Source: UBA8337 sp937907245 (GTDB taxonomy: Bacteria > Pseudomonadota > Alphaproteobacteria > RS24). Taken from it: a stretch of DNA of 64,000 nucleotides. The stretch lies in the NCBI GenBank assembly GCA_965219485.1, contig OZ244774.1, positions 1,054,001 to 1,118,000 on the forward strand. Reading direction: 5' to 3'. Shown piece by piece: positions 1-8,107 of this stretch. The notes beneath the pieces are model-generated. The model worked only from the letters and a program-made list of their open reading frames with translations, was not told the DNA's origin and ran no database searches. Every line of letters begins with the position of its first letter. Within the stretch, counting starts at the first letter, position 1. Made by a program: the position numbers and the translations under genes.

Positions 1-457
1 AGGCACGTTCATAAAAAATCATCAGCTTTTCGCGCTCTTCAAAGCCCCACGTAATCGGCGTCAAAGCGCCCACGTCGAGGGCTTGCGTGCAGATGTTCAT
101 AATATGGTTGAGAATGCGGCCAATCTCGCAATAAAGAACCCGAATATATTGCCCGCGAGCTGGCACAGTGACCCCCATCATGCGCTCAACGGCCAAGGCA
201 TAGGCATGCTCTTGGTTCATTGGCGACACGTAATCGAGGCGATCGAAATACGGCAGGCTTTGCAAGTAGGTTTTATGCTCAATGAGCTTTTCCGTGCCGC
301 GATGCAGCAGGCCAATATGCGGGTCAATGCGCTCAACGCGCTCGCCGTCTAGGTCCATTACCAAACGCAGCACGCCATGCGCGGCCGGGTGTTGGGGGCC
401 GAAGTTAATGGTAAACTTACGGTCTTCTTGGGTGTTTTGTGGGGTCGTCGCTGACAT
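1..457 (-). CDS. nuoD: NADH-quinone oxidoreductase subunit D (5' part only)
   Basis: This is the N-terminal 152 codons of the 49-kDa subunit of respiratory complex I, which lies in the peripheral arm near the quinone site. The residues FGPQHPAAHG near the N-terminus and the run HRGTEKLIE are hallmarks of NuoD. The gene runs off the left edge, so the C-terminal two thirds are missing because of the window, not because of damage. The ATG at 457 follows the nuoC stop codon by two bases, which indicates translational coupling within the nuoABCD operon. Identification is secure; only completeness cannot be judged. Confidence 0.95.
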   Translation of the reverse strand, partial: MSATTPQNTQEDRKFTINFGPQHPAAHGVLRLVMDLDGERVERIDPHIGLLHRGTEKLIEHKTYLQSLPYFDRLDYVSPMNQEHAYALAVERMMGVTVPARGQYIRVLYCEIGRILNHIMNICTQALDVGALTPITWGFEEREKLMIFYERA

Positions 458-459
458 AA

Positions 460-1092
460 TTAACCCTCCTGCCCTTCTTTGGAGGCTTTTTCATCGCCTG
501 GTAAGCTATCGGGAATTAAATTGGCGGCGCGGGCGCCCTCCCATGGGCTTTCGAAATCAAAATCGCGGAACTCTTGCACCAAAGACACCGGCTCTTGGAT
601 GACTTTTTTGGCGTCATCATCGTAGCGCACTTCCACATGGCCACTGAGCGGGAAATCTTTACGCAATGGATGGCCTTCAAAACCATAGTCGGTCAGCAAA
701 CGGCGCAAATCAGGATGGCCTGAAAACAAAATGCCATACATGTCGAAAGCTTCGCGCTCAAACCAATCGGCCACATCAAACAAGCCTGTGGCGCTTGGCA
801 CTTGGGTTTCTTCGCCCGCTTGCAGCTTCACGCGCACGCGTTGGTTTTGGGTCATCGATAGCAAGTGATACACCACATCAAAGCGCAAAGGACGCTCAGG
901 ATAATCGGCGCCACATAGGTCGATTAACTGGGTGAAGGCGCACTCACTATCGTCGCGCAGGAATTTCAACACGGCCTCGATATGGCCGGGGTTTACTTCT
1001 AGCGTCAGCTCGCCAAAGCTTTCGTAATGATTGGCCAGCTTGTCGCCAAGTTGGCTCTGCAAATGCGCGATGAGGGTTTGCTGTTTCGACAT
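460..1092 (-). CDS. nuoC: NADH-quinone oxidoreductase subunit C
   Basis: This 210-residue protein is the 30-kDa subunit of complex I, which joins NuoD in the quinone-facing part of the peripheral arm and carries no cofactor. The conserved run ERExFDMYGI followed by HPDLRRLLTDYGFEGHPLRKDFP is the family signature. It is a separate NuoC, not the NuoCD fusion of enterobacteria, which fits an alphaproteobacterium. It starts 8 bases after the nuoB stop codon and ends two bases before nuoD, so it lies in the middle of a tight operon. Confidence 0.96.
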   Translation of the reverse strand: MSKQQTLIAHLQSQLGDKLANHYESFGELTLEVNPGHIEAVLKFLRDDSECAFTQLIDLCGADYPERPLRFDVVYHLLSMTQNQRVRVKLQAGEETQVPSATGLFDVADWFEREAFDMYGILFSGHPDLRRLLTDYGFEGHPLRKDFPLSGHVEVRYDDDAKKVIQEPVSLVQEFRDFDFESPWEGARAANLIPDSLPGDEKASKEGQEG

Positions 1093-1100
1093 CTCTCGTC

Positions 1101-1646
1101 CTAACGCTCAATCGTGCCGGTGCGGCGGATTTTCTTTTGCAGCATCAAGATGCCGTAAAACAAAGCCTCCGCCGTGGGCGGGCAGCCGGGCACGTAAATG
1201 TCGACAGGAACCACACGGTCGCACCCGCGAACCACCGAATAAGAATAATGGTAATAGCCACCGCCATTGGCGCAAGAGCCCATGGAGATAACATAGCGTG
1301 GCTCTGGCATTTGGTCGTAAACCTTGCGCAAGGCAGGCGCCATTTTATTGGTCAAGGTTCCCGCCACAATCATCACATCTGACTGGCGCGGACTGGCGCG
1401 CGGCGCTACGCCGTAGCGCTCAATATCTAGGCGCGGCATTTGGATGTGCATCATCTCAACAGCGCAGCAAGCCAAGCCAAACATCATCCAATGCAAGGAA
1501 CCCGTGCGCGCCCAATTTACCAAATCTTCCGACGACGCCAACACAAAGCCTTTGTCGGCCAATTGATCCGACACCTGCTCGTAATACGGGTCAGCCATGG
1601 GTGCTGGCAGGGTTTTCTTTAACTCATTTACATCGTTTTTTGACAT
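1101..1646 (-). CDS. nuoB: NADH-quinone oxidoreductase subunit B
   Basis: This 181-residue subunit holds the terminal [4Fe-4S] cluster N2 of complex I, which passes electrons to quinone. The four expected cluster ligands are visible: the adjacent pair C60 and C61 in LACCAVEMM, C125 in GSCANGG, and C155 in VPGCPP. Length is normal for the family. It lies between nuoA (12 bases upstream) and nuoC (8 bases downstream). The SUF operon at 38-45 kb in this window is a plausible source of its cluster. Confidence 0.97.
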   Translation of the reverse strand: MSKNDVNELKKTLPAPMADPYYEQVSDQLADKGFVLASSEDLVNWARTGSLHWMMFGLACCAVEMMHIQMPRLDIERYGVAPRASPRQSDVMIVAGTLTNKMAPALRKVYDQMPEPRYVISMGSCANGGGYYHYSYSVVRGCDRVVPVDIYVPGCPPTAEALFYGILMLQKKIRRTGTIER

Positions 1647-1658
1647 GTTTGCTATCCC

Positions 1659-2024
1659 CTAGTCCCAGTCCAACGCGCCTTTGCGCCACTCATAGGCAAA
1701 GCCCACGGTCAGCACAGACAAAAAGAACATCATGGACCAAAATCCGAACAGGCCAACATCGCCAAAGGCCACGGCCCAAGGGAAAAGGAAAGCCACTTCC
1801 AGATCAAAAATAATGAACAAAATAGCGACGAGATAGAACTTCACATCGAACTTCATGCGCGCATCATCAAACGCCTCAAAGCCGCACTCATAAGGCGCGT
1901 TCTTCTCTGGGTCTGGGTTATAGGGGGCGATTAACAGCGGCGCGAACAATAGAGCTGCCGTAATGACGGCCGACAGGCCCATAAAGATTAAAATCGGATA
2001 ATAATTGCTCAGCAAATCATGCAT
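1659..2024 (-). CDS. nuoA: NADH-quinone oxidoreductase subunit A
   Basis: This 121-residue membrane subunit of complex I is the first gene of the nuo operon. Three hydrophobic segments are visible, at roughly residues 9-29, 63-84 and 92-112. The matrix-loop signature PYECGFEAFDDAR lies between the first two, including the conserved Cys-Gly. Length and order (A, B, C, D) are standard for alphaproteobacteria. A promoter-like sequence lies about 70-95 bases upstream. Confidence 0.95.
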   Translation of the reverse strand: MHDLLSNYYPILIFMGLSAVITAALLFAPLLIAPYNPDPEKNAPYECGFEAFDDARMKFDVKFYLVAILFIIFDLEVAFLFPWAVAFGDVGLFGFWSMMFFLSVLTVGFAYEWRKGALDWD

Positions 2025-2091
2025 GTGACGCGCTCTTTCCGTCTTTCAAAGGACAAAAAATAAAGAAGGCAAACCAGCCTCGTTGGCGCGG

Positions 2092-2119
2092 AGTATAGTT
2101 GCCCTTCGTGGCTTTGCAA
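2092..2119 (-). promoter_or_regulatory. Possible sigma-70 promoter of the nuo operon
   Basis: On the minus strand a TTGCAA box (2114-2119) is separated by 16 bases from a TATACT box (2092-2097), 68 bases upstream of the nuoA start codon. The -10 box matches the consensus at five of six positions and the -35 box at four. It was found by eye and no transcript start is known. Confidence 0.4.
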
Positions 2120-2182
2120 CACCAATTTGCGCTACCTTTTCGCACATAAACCATCGTGTTTGCCTAGCTTTCCAGCAGGCCT

Positions 2183-2425
2183 TTAAAACTGCCACGTCAG
2201 AGAGGCAAAGCCCGCGGTTTTGGTGAAATCATTATCCCCCAAAACCCCTTTACAGAAAACTTCAATTTCACCCCTGCATCTAAATGAGTCTCGCCGCCTA
2301 ATTGGCTGTCTCGCCATCCAGCCTCGAAGAGGCCGATACGCCAGCTCGCTATAAATATGCAGTGGCAAGCGCGAAAGAGGGTTGCGCCCTATAAAGGTAG
2401 CTCGCCCTCCAGGCGGGCATTAAAT
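2183..2425 (-). pseudogene. Remnant of an outer-membrane beta-barrel protein (C-terminal part)
   Basis: No intact gene lies between nuoA and tRNA-Asp, but minus-strand fragments in different frames join into one plausible protein tail. The fragments read FNARLEGELPL, then NPLSRLPLHIYSELAYR, then GLFEAGWRDSQLGGETHLDAG followed by VKLKFSVKGFWG, and finally DNDFTKTAGFASLTWQF before a stop at 2183. Alternating polar/aromatic strands ending in a C-terminal Phe are typical of outer-membrane barrels. At least two frame changes are needed, so this looks like a decayed gene whose 5' part is lost at the tRNA. The protein family is not recognised. Confidence 0.45.
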
Positions 2426-2444
2426 ATAACGATGTGGGATAAAA

Positions 2445-2521
<77 letters not shown>

Positions 2522-2626
2522 TAAGGTGTGATATTCCTTACGGCGCGTCTCAAACACTGTCAAGCCTGTAGCTAGATAATGTTTGCGTCGCCTAAGACAA
2601 ACCCAAATTGGCCTGTCTCAAGGAAA

Positions 2627-2702
2627 TGGTGGGCGGTGACGGGATCGAACCGCCGACCCTCTCGGTGTAAACGAGATGCTCTCCCAGCTGAGCTAACCGC
2701 CC
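2627..2702 (-). tRNA. tRNA-Val (anticodon TAC)
   Basis: This is a 76-base cloverleaf on the minus strand. The acceptor strands GGGCGGT and ACCGCCC pair perfectly, the anticodon loop is TTTACAC, the T arm contains GTTCGATCC, and the CCA end is encoded. The anticodon TAC decodes Val. A hup, tRNA-Val, tRNA-Asp order downstream of lon is common in alphaproteobacteria. Confidence 0.96.
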
Positions 2703-2740
2703 CACGGTTGAAGGCTTTACCGCATAGTTCGCAAGAATGC

Positions 2741-2781
2741 AAAAAAAAACATCGGCTGTTCCAAAAAAAGAACAGCCGATG
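2741..2781 (-). terminator. Rho-independent terminator of the HU gene
   Basis: A perfect 12-base-pair stem (2750-2761 with 2770-2781) and an 8-base loop lie 23 bases after the HU stop codon. On the minus strand the stem is followed by nine consecutive T bases (2741-2749). This is a textbook intrinsic terminator separating hup from the tRNA genes. Confidence 0.9.
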
Positions 2782-2803
2782 CTTCAATAGGTAGAAAGAA
2801 TGC

Positions 2804-3076
2804 CTAGTTAACGGCGTCTTTCAGAGCTTTACCAGCTTTGAATTTAGGCTGGTTGGAAGCTTTAATTTGAATGGCTTCACCCGTGCGAGGGTTGCGACCC
2901 GTTGTTGCTTTACGGTGCGATACAGAAAATGTACCAAAACCGACGAGACGAACTTCACCGCCGTTGCCAAGGGCACCAGCAATATTGTCCAGCACGCTAT
3001 CTACGGCTTTGGTTGCATCTACTTTCGACAGACCGCTGTCGTCAGCTACTTGGCTAATAAGATCATTCTTGTTCAT
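2804..3076 (-). CDS. hup: DNA-binding protein HU
   Basis: This 90-residue nucleoid protein bends and compacts DNA as a dimer. The start MNKNDLISQVA, the VRLVGFGTFSV beta region and the arm motif GRNPRTGE are diagnostic of HU/IHF; the sequence resembles HU rather than IHF. An in-frame ATG at 3115 would add 13 residues, but the ATG at 3076 follows a TTGGAGAT ribosome-binding site and gives the conserved N-terminus. It lies alone between lon and tRNA-Val with its own terminator. Confidence 0.96.
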   Translation of the reverse strand: MNKNDLISQVADDSGLSKVDATKAVDSVLDNIAGALGNGGEVRLVGFGTFSVSHRKATTGRNPRTGEAIQIKASNQPKFKAGKALKDAVN

Positions 3077-3119
3077 GGTAAAATCTCCAAAAATAAATTG
3101 TTTAAACATCCACAAACAA

Positions 3120-3149
3120 AGCCTATGCGCCGATTCCAGTTCCCGTCAA
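3120..3149 (-). promoter_or_regulatory. Possible promoter of the HU gene
   Basis: On the minus strand a TTGACG box (3144-3149, five of six consensus bases) lies 18 bases before TAGGCT (3120-3125, three of six), 44 bases upstream of the HU start codon. The -35 box sits inside the left arm of an inverted repeat (3142-3150 with 3169-3177) in the short gap after lon. The evidence is modest. Confidence 0.35.
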
Positions 3150-3190
3150 AGCAAATTACTTAGATTTTTTTGACGGGTTGCATAATTATA

Positions 3191-5611
3191 TTAATGCGTT
3201 TGCGGCACACCTCTTCCATTTTCGGCCGCCAATTTCTGACTGGCATAATAGGCTTCTTCATCCCACTCGATAGCTTTCGGTGCTTTTTGCAGCGCGTGAT
3301 GCAAAACCTCATCCATGTTTTCGACAGGAATAATCTCGAGCCCCTCTTTGATGTTATCTGGAACCTCCGCGATGTCCTTCTCATTTTCCTTTGGAATCAA
3401 CACCTTAGTGATGCCCCCACGAAGCGCGGCCAGAAGCTTTTCTTTCAATCCACCAATCGGCAAGACACGCCCACGAAGCGTCACCTCTCCCGTCATGGCA
3501 ATTTCTTTGCGCACGGGAATGCCTGTCATCACCGATACGATGGCCGTCGCCATGGCCGTGCCAGCGGACGGACCGTCCTTCGGCGTGGCCCCTTCGGGCA
3601 CATGAACGTGGATATCTTTTCTTTCGAACAAAGGTGGCTCGATGCCAAAAATAGCCGCTCGAGAGCGCACATAGGACGAAGCGGCATTGATTGATTCTTT
3701 CATCACATCGCCCAATTTACCCGTCGTCGTCATGCGGCCTTTGCCAGGCAGCATCACGCCTTCGATGGTCAACAGCTCGCCGCCGACTTCCGTCCACGCC
3801 AAACCGGTGACGACACCGACTTGGTCTTCGGTCTCGGCCAGTCCAAAACGGAACCTCTCAACGCCAGCAAAATCAGACAAATTGCCCGCATCAATAGCCA
3901 CGGTTTCTTGCTCGCCCTTCACAATTTTAGTAATCGCTTTGCGCGCCAAAGAAGCCAATTCGCGTTTCAGTCCCCGCACCCCTGCTTCGCGGGTGTAGGT
4001 CTGCACGATTTTACGAATCGCACTTTCTTCCAAATCAAACTCGCCTGCGCGAAGCCCATGCTCTTCGATGACTTGCGGCACCAAATGAGCTTTGGCAATT
4101 TCCACTTTCTCATCTTCGGTATAGCCAGCGATGCGAATAATCTCCATGCGGTCTAACAAAGGCCCTGGAATATTGAGCGAGTTCGCCGTGGTGACAAACA
4201 TCACATTGGAAAGATCGTAATCGACTTCCATATAGTGGTCACCAAATGTGCTGTTTTGTTCCGGATCCAAAACCTCCAACAGAGCTGACGATGGATCGCC
4301 GCGATAATCAGCCCCCAATTTGTCAATTTCATCCAAAAGAATGAGCGGATTGGTGGTTTTCATTTTCTTCATCGACTGCATCACCTTACCTGGCATGGAG
4401 CCAATGTAAGTGCGACGGTGACCGCGGATTTCGCTTTCATCGCGCACACCGCCCAAAGACATGCGAGCGAACTCGCGTCCTGTGGCCTTGGCAATCGATT
4501 TACCGAGCGACGTCTTACCAACCCCTGGAGGCCCGACAAGGCACAAAATAGGCCCTTTAAGCTTCTTGGAGCGTTGCTGCACCGCTAAATACTCAAGGAT
4601 GCGTTCTTTCACCTTATCGAGCCCGTAATGGTCGACGTTCAAGACGGTTTCCGCATGACCCAAATCTTTCTTGATGCGGCTTTTCTTGCCCCATGGCACA
4701 GCTAGCAGCCAGTCGAGATAATTGCGAACGACCGTTGCCTCGGCTGACATTGGGCTCATGTTGCGCAGTTTCTTCAGCTCGGCGTCGGCCTTTTCGCGCG
4801 CCTCTTTCGAGAGCTTCGTCTTGGCTATGCTTTCTTCGAGTTCAGCCAGCTCATCGCCGCCATCTTCGCCCTCGCCGAGTTCTTTTTGAATGGCTTTCAT
4901 TTGCTCATTCAAATAATACTCGCGTTGGGTTTTTTCCATCTGGCGCTTCACACGACCGCGGATTTTTTTCTCGACTTGCAAGACCCCAACTTCGCCTTCC
5001 ATATGGCCCAAAATAGCCTCAAGGCGTTTGTCGACCGATAGGATTTCCAGCAAGGCCTGTTTCTCATCTAGCGTGATGTTCAGGTGACCGGCAATCGTAT
5101 CGGCCAGCTTCACGGGGTCATCAATCTGACTGACGTTCGACTGAACTTCCGGTGGGATTTTGCGGTTTAATTTCACATAACCATCAAATTGGCTGACCGC
5201 CGTGCGCATCAAAGCGCGAATTTCTTCGCCATCTTCGCCATCTTCCAACAGCGGTAAGGCGCTGGCTTGGAAGAAGTTATCGTTCGGCAAATACTCCAGC
5301 ATTTGCACGCGCGCTTGGCCTTCGACCAAAACTTTGACCGTGCCATCTGGCAATTTAAGCATCTGCAAAACCGTACCGATGGTGCCAATGTCATGCATGT
5401 CTTCGGGTTGAGGGTCGTCTTGATCGCCATCTTTTTGGCTGACCAGCAACAGCTCCTTATCATCTGCCATCACATCTTCTAGCGCACGAATAGATTTTTC
5501 GCGGCCGACAAACAGCGGCACAATCATGCCCGGAAACACAACAATGTTGCGCAACGGCAAAACAGGTAGAACTACGGGGATTTCGGTTTGTTTTTCGCTT
5601 TGGTCGCTCAT
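3191..5611 (-). CDS. lon: ATP-dependent protease Lon
   Basis: This 806-residue cytoplasmic AAA+ serine protease degrades misfolded and regulatory proteins. Its substrate-binding domain begins with VLPVLPLRNIVVFPGM. The Walker A motif GPPGVGKT has its Lys at residue 366, and the Ser-Lys dyad is S682 (in KDGPSAGTA) and K725 (in PIGGLKEKL). Length is typical. It is transcribed in the same direction as tig, clpP and clpX, but a 318-base gap with a possible heat-shock promoter separates it from clpX, so it is probably expressed independently. Confidence 0.98.
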   Translation of the reverse strand: MSDQSEKQTEIPVVLPVLPLRNIVVFPGMIVPLFVGREKSIRALEDVMADDKELLLVSQKDGDQDDPQPEDMHDIGTIGTVLQMLKLPDGTVKVLVEGQARVQMLEYLPNDNFFQASALPLLEDGEDGEEIRALMRTAVSQFDGYVKLNRKIPPEVQSNVSQIDDPVKLADTIAGHLNITLDEKQALLEILSVDKRLEAILGHMEGEVGVLQVEKKIRGRVKRQMEKTQREYYLNEQMKAIQKELGEGEDGGDELAELEESIAKTKLSKEAREKADAELKKLRNMSPMSAEATVVRNYLDWLLAVPWGKKSRIKKDLGHAETVLNVDHYGLDKVKERILEYLAVQQRSKKLKGPILCLVGPPGVGKTSLGKSIAKATGREFARMSLGGVRDESEIRGHRRTYIGSMPGKVMQSMKKMKTTNPLILLDEIDKLGADYRGDPSSALLEVLDPEQNSTFGDHYMEVDYDLSNVMFVTTANSLNIPGPLLDRMEIIRIAGYTEDEKVEIAKAHLVPQVIEEHGLRAGEFDLEESAIRKIVQTYTREAGVRGLKRELASLARKAITKIVKGEQETVAIDAGNLSDFAGVERFRFGLAETEDQVGVVTGLAWTEVGGELLTIEGVMLPGKGRMTTTGKLGDVMKESINAASSYVRSRAAIFGIEPPLFERKDIHVHVPEGATPKDGPSAGTAMATAIVSVMTGIPVRKEIAMTGEVTLRGRVLPIGGLKEKLLAALRGGITKVLIPKENEKDIAEVPDNIKEGLEIIPVENMDEVLHHALQKAPKAIEWDEEAYYASQKLAAENGRGVPQTH

Positions 5612-5689
5612 ATTCCTACTTTCCTATTATTAAGTTATGGAATCATTAACTGTCGATTCCGCAACGGAGGTCAAAAATCTTCTATAAGG

Positions 5690-5717
5690 ATGTGGGGTTC
5701 ATCCACATAGTTTTCAA
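5690..5717 (-). promoter_or_regulatory. Possible sigma-32 (RpoH) promoter of lon
   Basis: On the minus strand TTGAAA (5712-5717) is followed after 14 bases by CCCCACAT (5690-5697). This is close to the heat-shock consensus (TTGAAA, then CCCCATnT). It lies about 80 bases upstream of the lon start codon. lon is a classic RpoH target, which supports the reading, but the match was found by eye. Confidence 0.5.
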
Positions 5718-5875
5718 TAGCGAGCCAAGAAAATCCATGCGCGACATTTTGGCCAGCCGCACAGCAAGCCCGACAGAAAGCCTTCCAGAAATCAGAGCTT
5801 TTTGCGGAAAACAAATCTTGGTCGGCCGAAATTATGCGGCCAAATAAGCCACTTGCAGAAACCTTAAACCTTCGA

Positions 5876-5944
5876 CGCAGCCTCTAGGAGGCAGAGGGCG
5901 CAGCCTCTAGGAGGCAGAGGGCGCAGCCTCTAGGAGGCAGAGGG
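5876..5944. repeat. Three perfect 23-bp tandem repeats over the clpX stop codon
   Basis: Three identical 23-base units occupy 5876-5898, 5899-5921 and 5922-5944. Each holds a short inverted repeat (GCCTC, TAG, GAGGC). The clpX stop codon lies inside the third unit, so its last codons are part of the repeat and the other two units lie downstream of the gene. The rest of the 318-base clpX-lon gap holds only the possible lon promoter; no further gene is seen. Confidence 0.95.
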
Positions 5945-7261
5945 AGCGCTGGCGGCCTCTTTGTCTTTTTCTGAGTAGATATAAAGCGGTTTTGCCGAGC
6001 CTTCGACGACCTCTTTGCTGATAACCACTTCCTGCACGCCATCGAGACCTGGCAGCTCAAACATTGTGTCGAGCAAAATGCCTTCGATGACCGAGCGCAA
6101 TCCGCGCGCACCGGTTTTGCGCTGAATAGCCTTACGAGCCACAGCTACCAAAGCATCATCTTGGAAGTTCAGGTTGCAATCTTCCATGTTGAACAGGCGC
6201 TGATACTGTTTCACCAGAGCGTTCTTGGGCTGGCTTAAAATTGTCACCAGCGCGTTTTCATCCAAGTCTTCTAGGGTGGCTAGCACCGGCAAGCGGCCCA
6301 CAAATTCCGGAATCAGACCGACTTTAACCAGATCGTCAGGTTCAAGGTCTTGCAACAGCTCTCCCGTATTGCGCTCTTCTGGCATGTCCACTTTGGCATT
6401 AAAGCCGATAGAGGTTTCACTGCCGCGCTTCGAGATAATCCGCTCCAGCCCCGCAAAGGCGCCACCACAGATAAACAGGATGTTGGTTGTGTCGACTTGC
6501 AAAAACTCTTGCTGCGGGTGCTTTCGGCCCCCTTGGGGCGGAACGGAGGCAACTGTGCCTTCCATGATTTTCAGCAAGGCCTGCTGCACCCCCTCGCCCG
6601 ACACATCGCGCGTGATGGACGGGTTGTCGGCTTTGCGGCTAATTTTATCGACTTCATCAATGTAAACAATACCGCGCTCGGCCCGCTCGACGTTATAGTC
6701 AGCCGCCTGCAGCAATTTCAAAATAATGTTCTCCACATCTTCGCCCACATAGCCCGCTTCGGTAAGCGTCGTGGCATCGGCCATGGTGAACGGCACATCC
6801 AAAATGCGCGCTAAGGTCTGCGCCAGCAAAGTTTTGCCGCACCCCGTAGGCCCTACCAGCAAAATATTCGATTTCGCTAGCTCAACATCCGAGCCTTTTT
6901 GGGAATGATTTAGGCGCTTATAATGATTGTGCACGGCCACCGACAAGACGCGTTTGGCGTGGGGCTGTCCGATAACGTAATCGTCCAGTACTTCCAAAAT
7001 CTCGCTTGGGGAAGGCACACCATCTTGCGTTTTAATGCTTGAGGACTTGCTCTCCTCGCGGATGATATCCATGCAAAGCTCCACGCATTCATCGCAAATG
7101 AAAACGGTTGGCCCAGCGATGAGCTTGCGAACTTCGTGTTGGCTCTTGCCGCAGAACGAACAATACAACGTGCTTTTGCTATCGCCGCCGTCTTTGCCGC
7201 CCGAACTGCCGCCTGAACCGCTGGTGCCTGTGGGGCTGCTTCCGCTACCTACTTTGCTCAT
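5930..7261 (-). CDS. clpX: ATP-dependent Clp protease ATP-binding subunit ClpX
   Basis: This 443-residue AAA+ unfoldase recognises substrates and feeds them to ClpP. A Gly/Ser-rich N-terminal stretch (residues 5-30) precedes the zinc-binding domain, with ligands C34, C37, C56 and C59. Walker A GPTGCGKT covers residues 137-144, and Walker B ends in D202-E203. The loop GYVGEDVE and the sensor regions are present. The last residues (APSAS) are encoded within a 23-bp repeat unit, so the C-terminus may have been altered by duplication. It lies 113 bases downstream of clpP. Confidence 0.97.
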   Translation of the reverse strand: MSKVGSGSSPTGTSGSGGSSGGKDGGDSKSTLYCSFCGKSQHEVRKLIAGPTVFICDECVELCMDIIREESKSSSIKTQDGVPSPSEILEVLDDYVIGQPHAKRVLSVAVHNHYKRLNHSQKGSDVELAKSNILLVGPTGCGKTLLAQTLARILDVPFTMADATTLTEAGYVGEDVENIILKLLQAADYNVERAERGIVYIDEVDKISRKADNPSITRDVSGEGVQQALLKIMEGTVASVPPQGGRKHPQQEFLQVDTTNILFICGGAFAGLERIISKRGSETSIGFNAKVDMPEERNTGELLQDLEPDDLVKVGLIPEFVGRLPVLATLEDLDENALVTILSQPKNALVKQYQRLFNMEDCNLNFQDDALVAVARKAIQRKTGARGLRSVIEGILLDTMFELPGLDGVQEVVISKEVVEGSAKPLYIYSEKDKEAASAPSAS

Positions 7262-7374
7262 CTTATCGTCCTCTTATCAGGTCTAACTGATTGTTTTGAT
7301 TATTAAGCACCTAAACATAACGAAGGCGCAAGGGGCTAGTCCGATGAGGATAGCTCATCGGCCCGCCCAAATGG

Positions 7375-8019
7375 TTAATCGCTGCTCGCGGGTTTCTTGC
7401 TGCTGTCGTCTGCGCGCTTGTAAGACACTTCATCAATAAGGCCGAAGTCTTTTGCTTGTTCCGCGGTCATGAAAGTATCGCGCTCCAACGCATCTTCGAT
7501 TTTGCGCAGGGTCTGGCCCGTGTGCTCGACGTAAATTTTATTGAGCCGCGAACGCATATCCAAAATCTCTTGCGCATGGCGCTCAATGTCAGATGCTTGG
7601 CCCTGAAAGCCGCCCGATGGCTGATGCACCATGACGCGCGCATTCGGCAAAGCAAAGCGCATGCCTTTTTCGCCCGCGGTCAACAATAACGACCCCATGG
7701 AGGCCGCTTGGCCGATGCACAAAGTAGCTACGGGCGCACGGATATATTGCATGGTGTCATAAATTGCCATGCCCGATGTCACCACCCCGCCCGGCGAATT
7801 GATGTACATGGAAATTTCTTTTTTCGGGTTTTCCGCTTCGAGAAACAAAAGCTGCGCCGTAATCAGGCTGGCCATATGATCTTCGACACCGCCGGTGACA
7901 AAAATCACGCGTTCCTTCAGTAAACGCGAATAAATGTCGTAGGCACGCTCCCCGCGGCTGGATTGCTCCACCACCATCGGGACTAGCGAGTTCGTTAGGT
8001 TATCAACCAAATCGTGCAT
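7375..8019 (-). CDS. clpP: ATP-dependent Clp protease proteolytic subunit ClpP
   Basis: This 214-residue serine peptidase forms the tetradecameric chamber that partners ClpX. The triad is visible: S107 in GQAASMGS, H132 in VHQPSGG and D181 in ERDTFMTA. Length is typical for the family. It lies between tig (88 bases upstream) and clpX (113 bases downstream), the common tig-clpP-clpX-lon order. Confidence 0.98.
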   Translation of the reverse strand: MHDLVDNLTNSLVPMVVEQSSRGERAYDIYSRLLKERVIFVTGGVEDHMASLITAQLLFLEAENPKKEISMYINSPGGVVTSGMAIYDTMQYIRAPVATLCIGQAASMGSLLLTAGEKGMRFALPNARVMVHQPSGGFQGQASDIERHAQEILDMRSRLNKIYVEHTGQTLRKIEDALERDTFMTAEQAKDFGLIDEVSYKRADDSSKKPASSD

Positions 8020-8107
8020 TCTTCTCTCCTATAAGCTCCCTACAATGTGGGGTGCTTTGCAGCAATTTCCAAGGGAAATAGCTCGGGAAAGTAATCCGCC
8101 GATGCGA

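Noticed and set aside
5876..5944. CRISPR array
   Set aside because: The three units are directly adjacent with no spacers.
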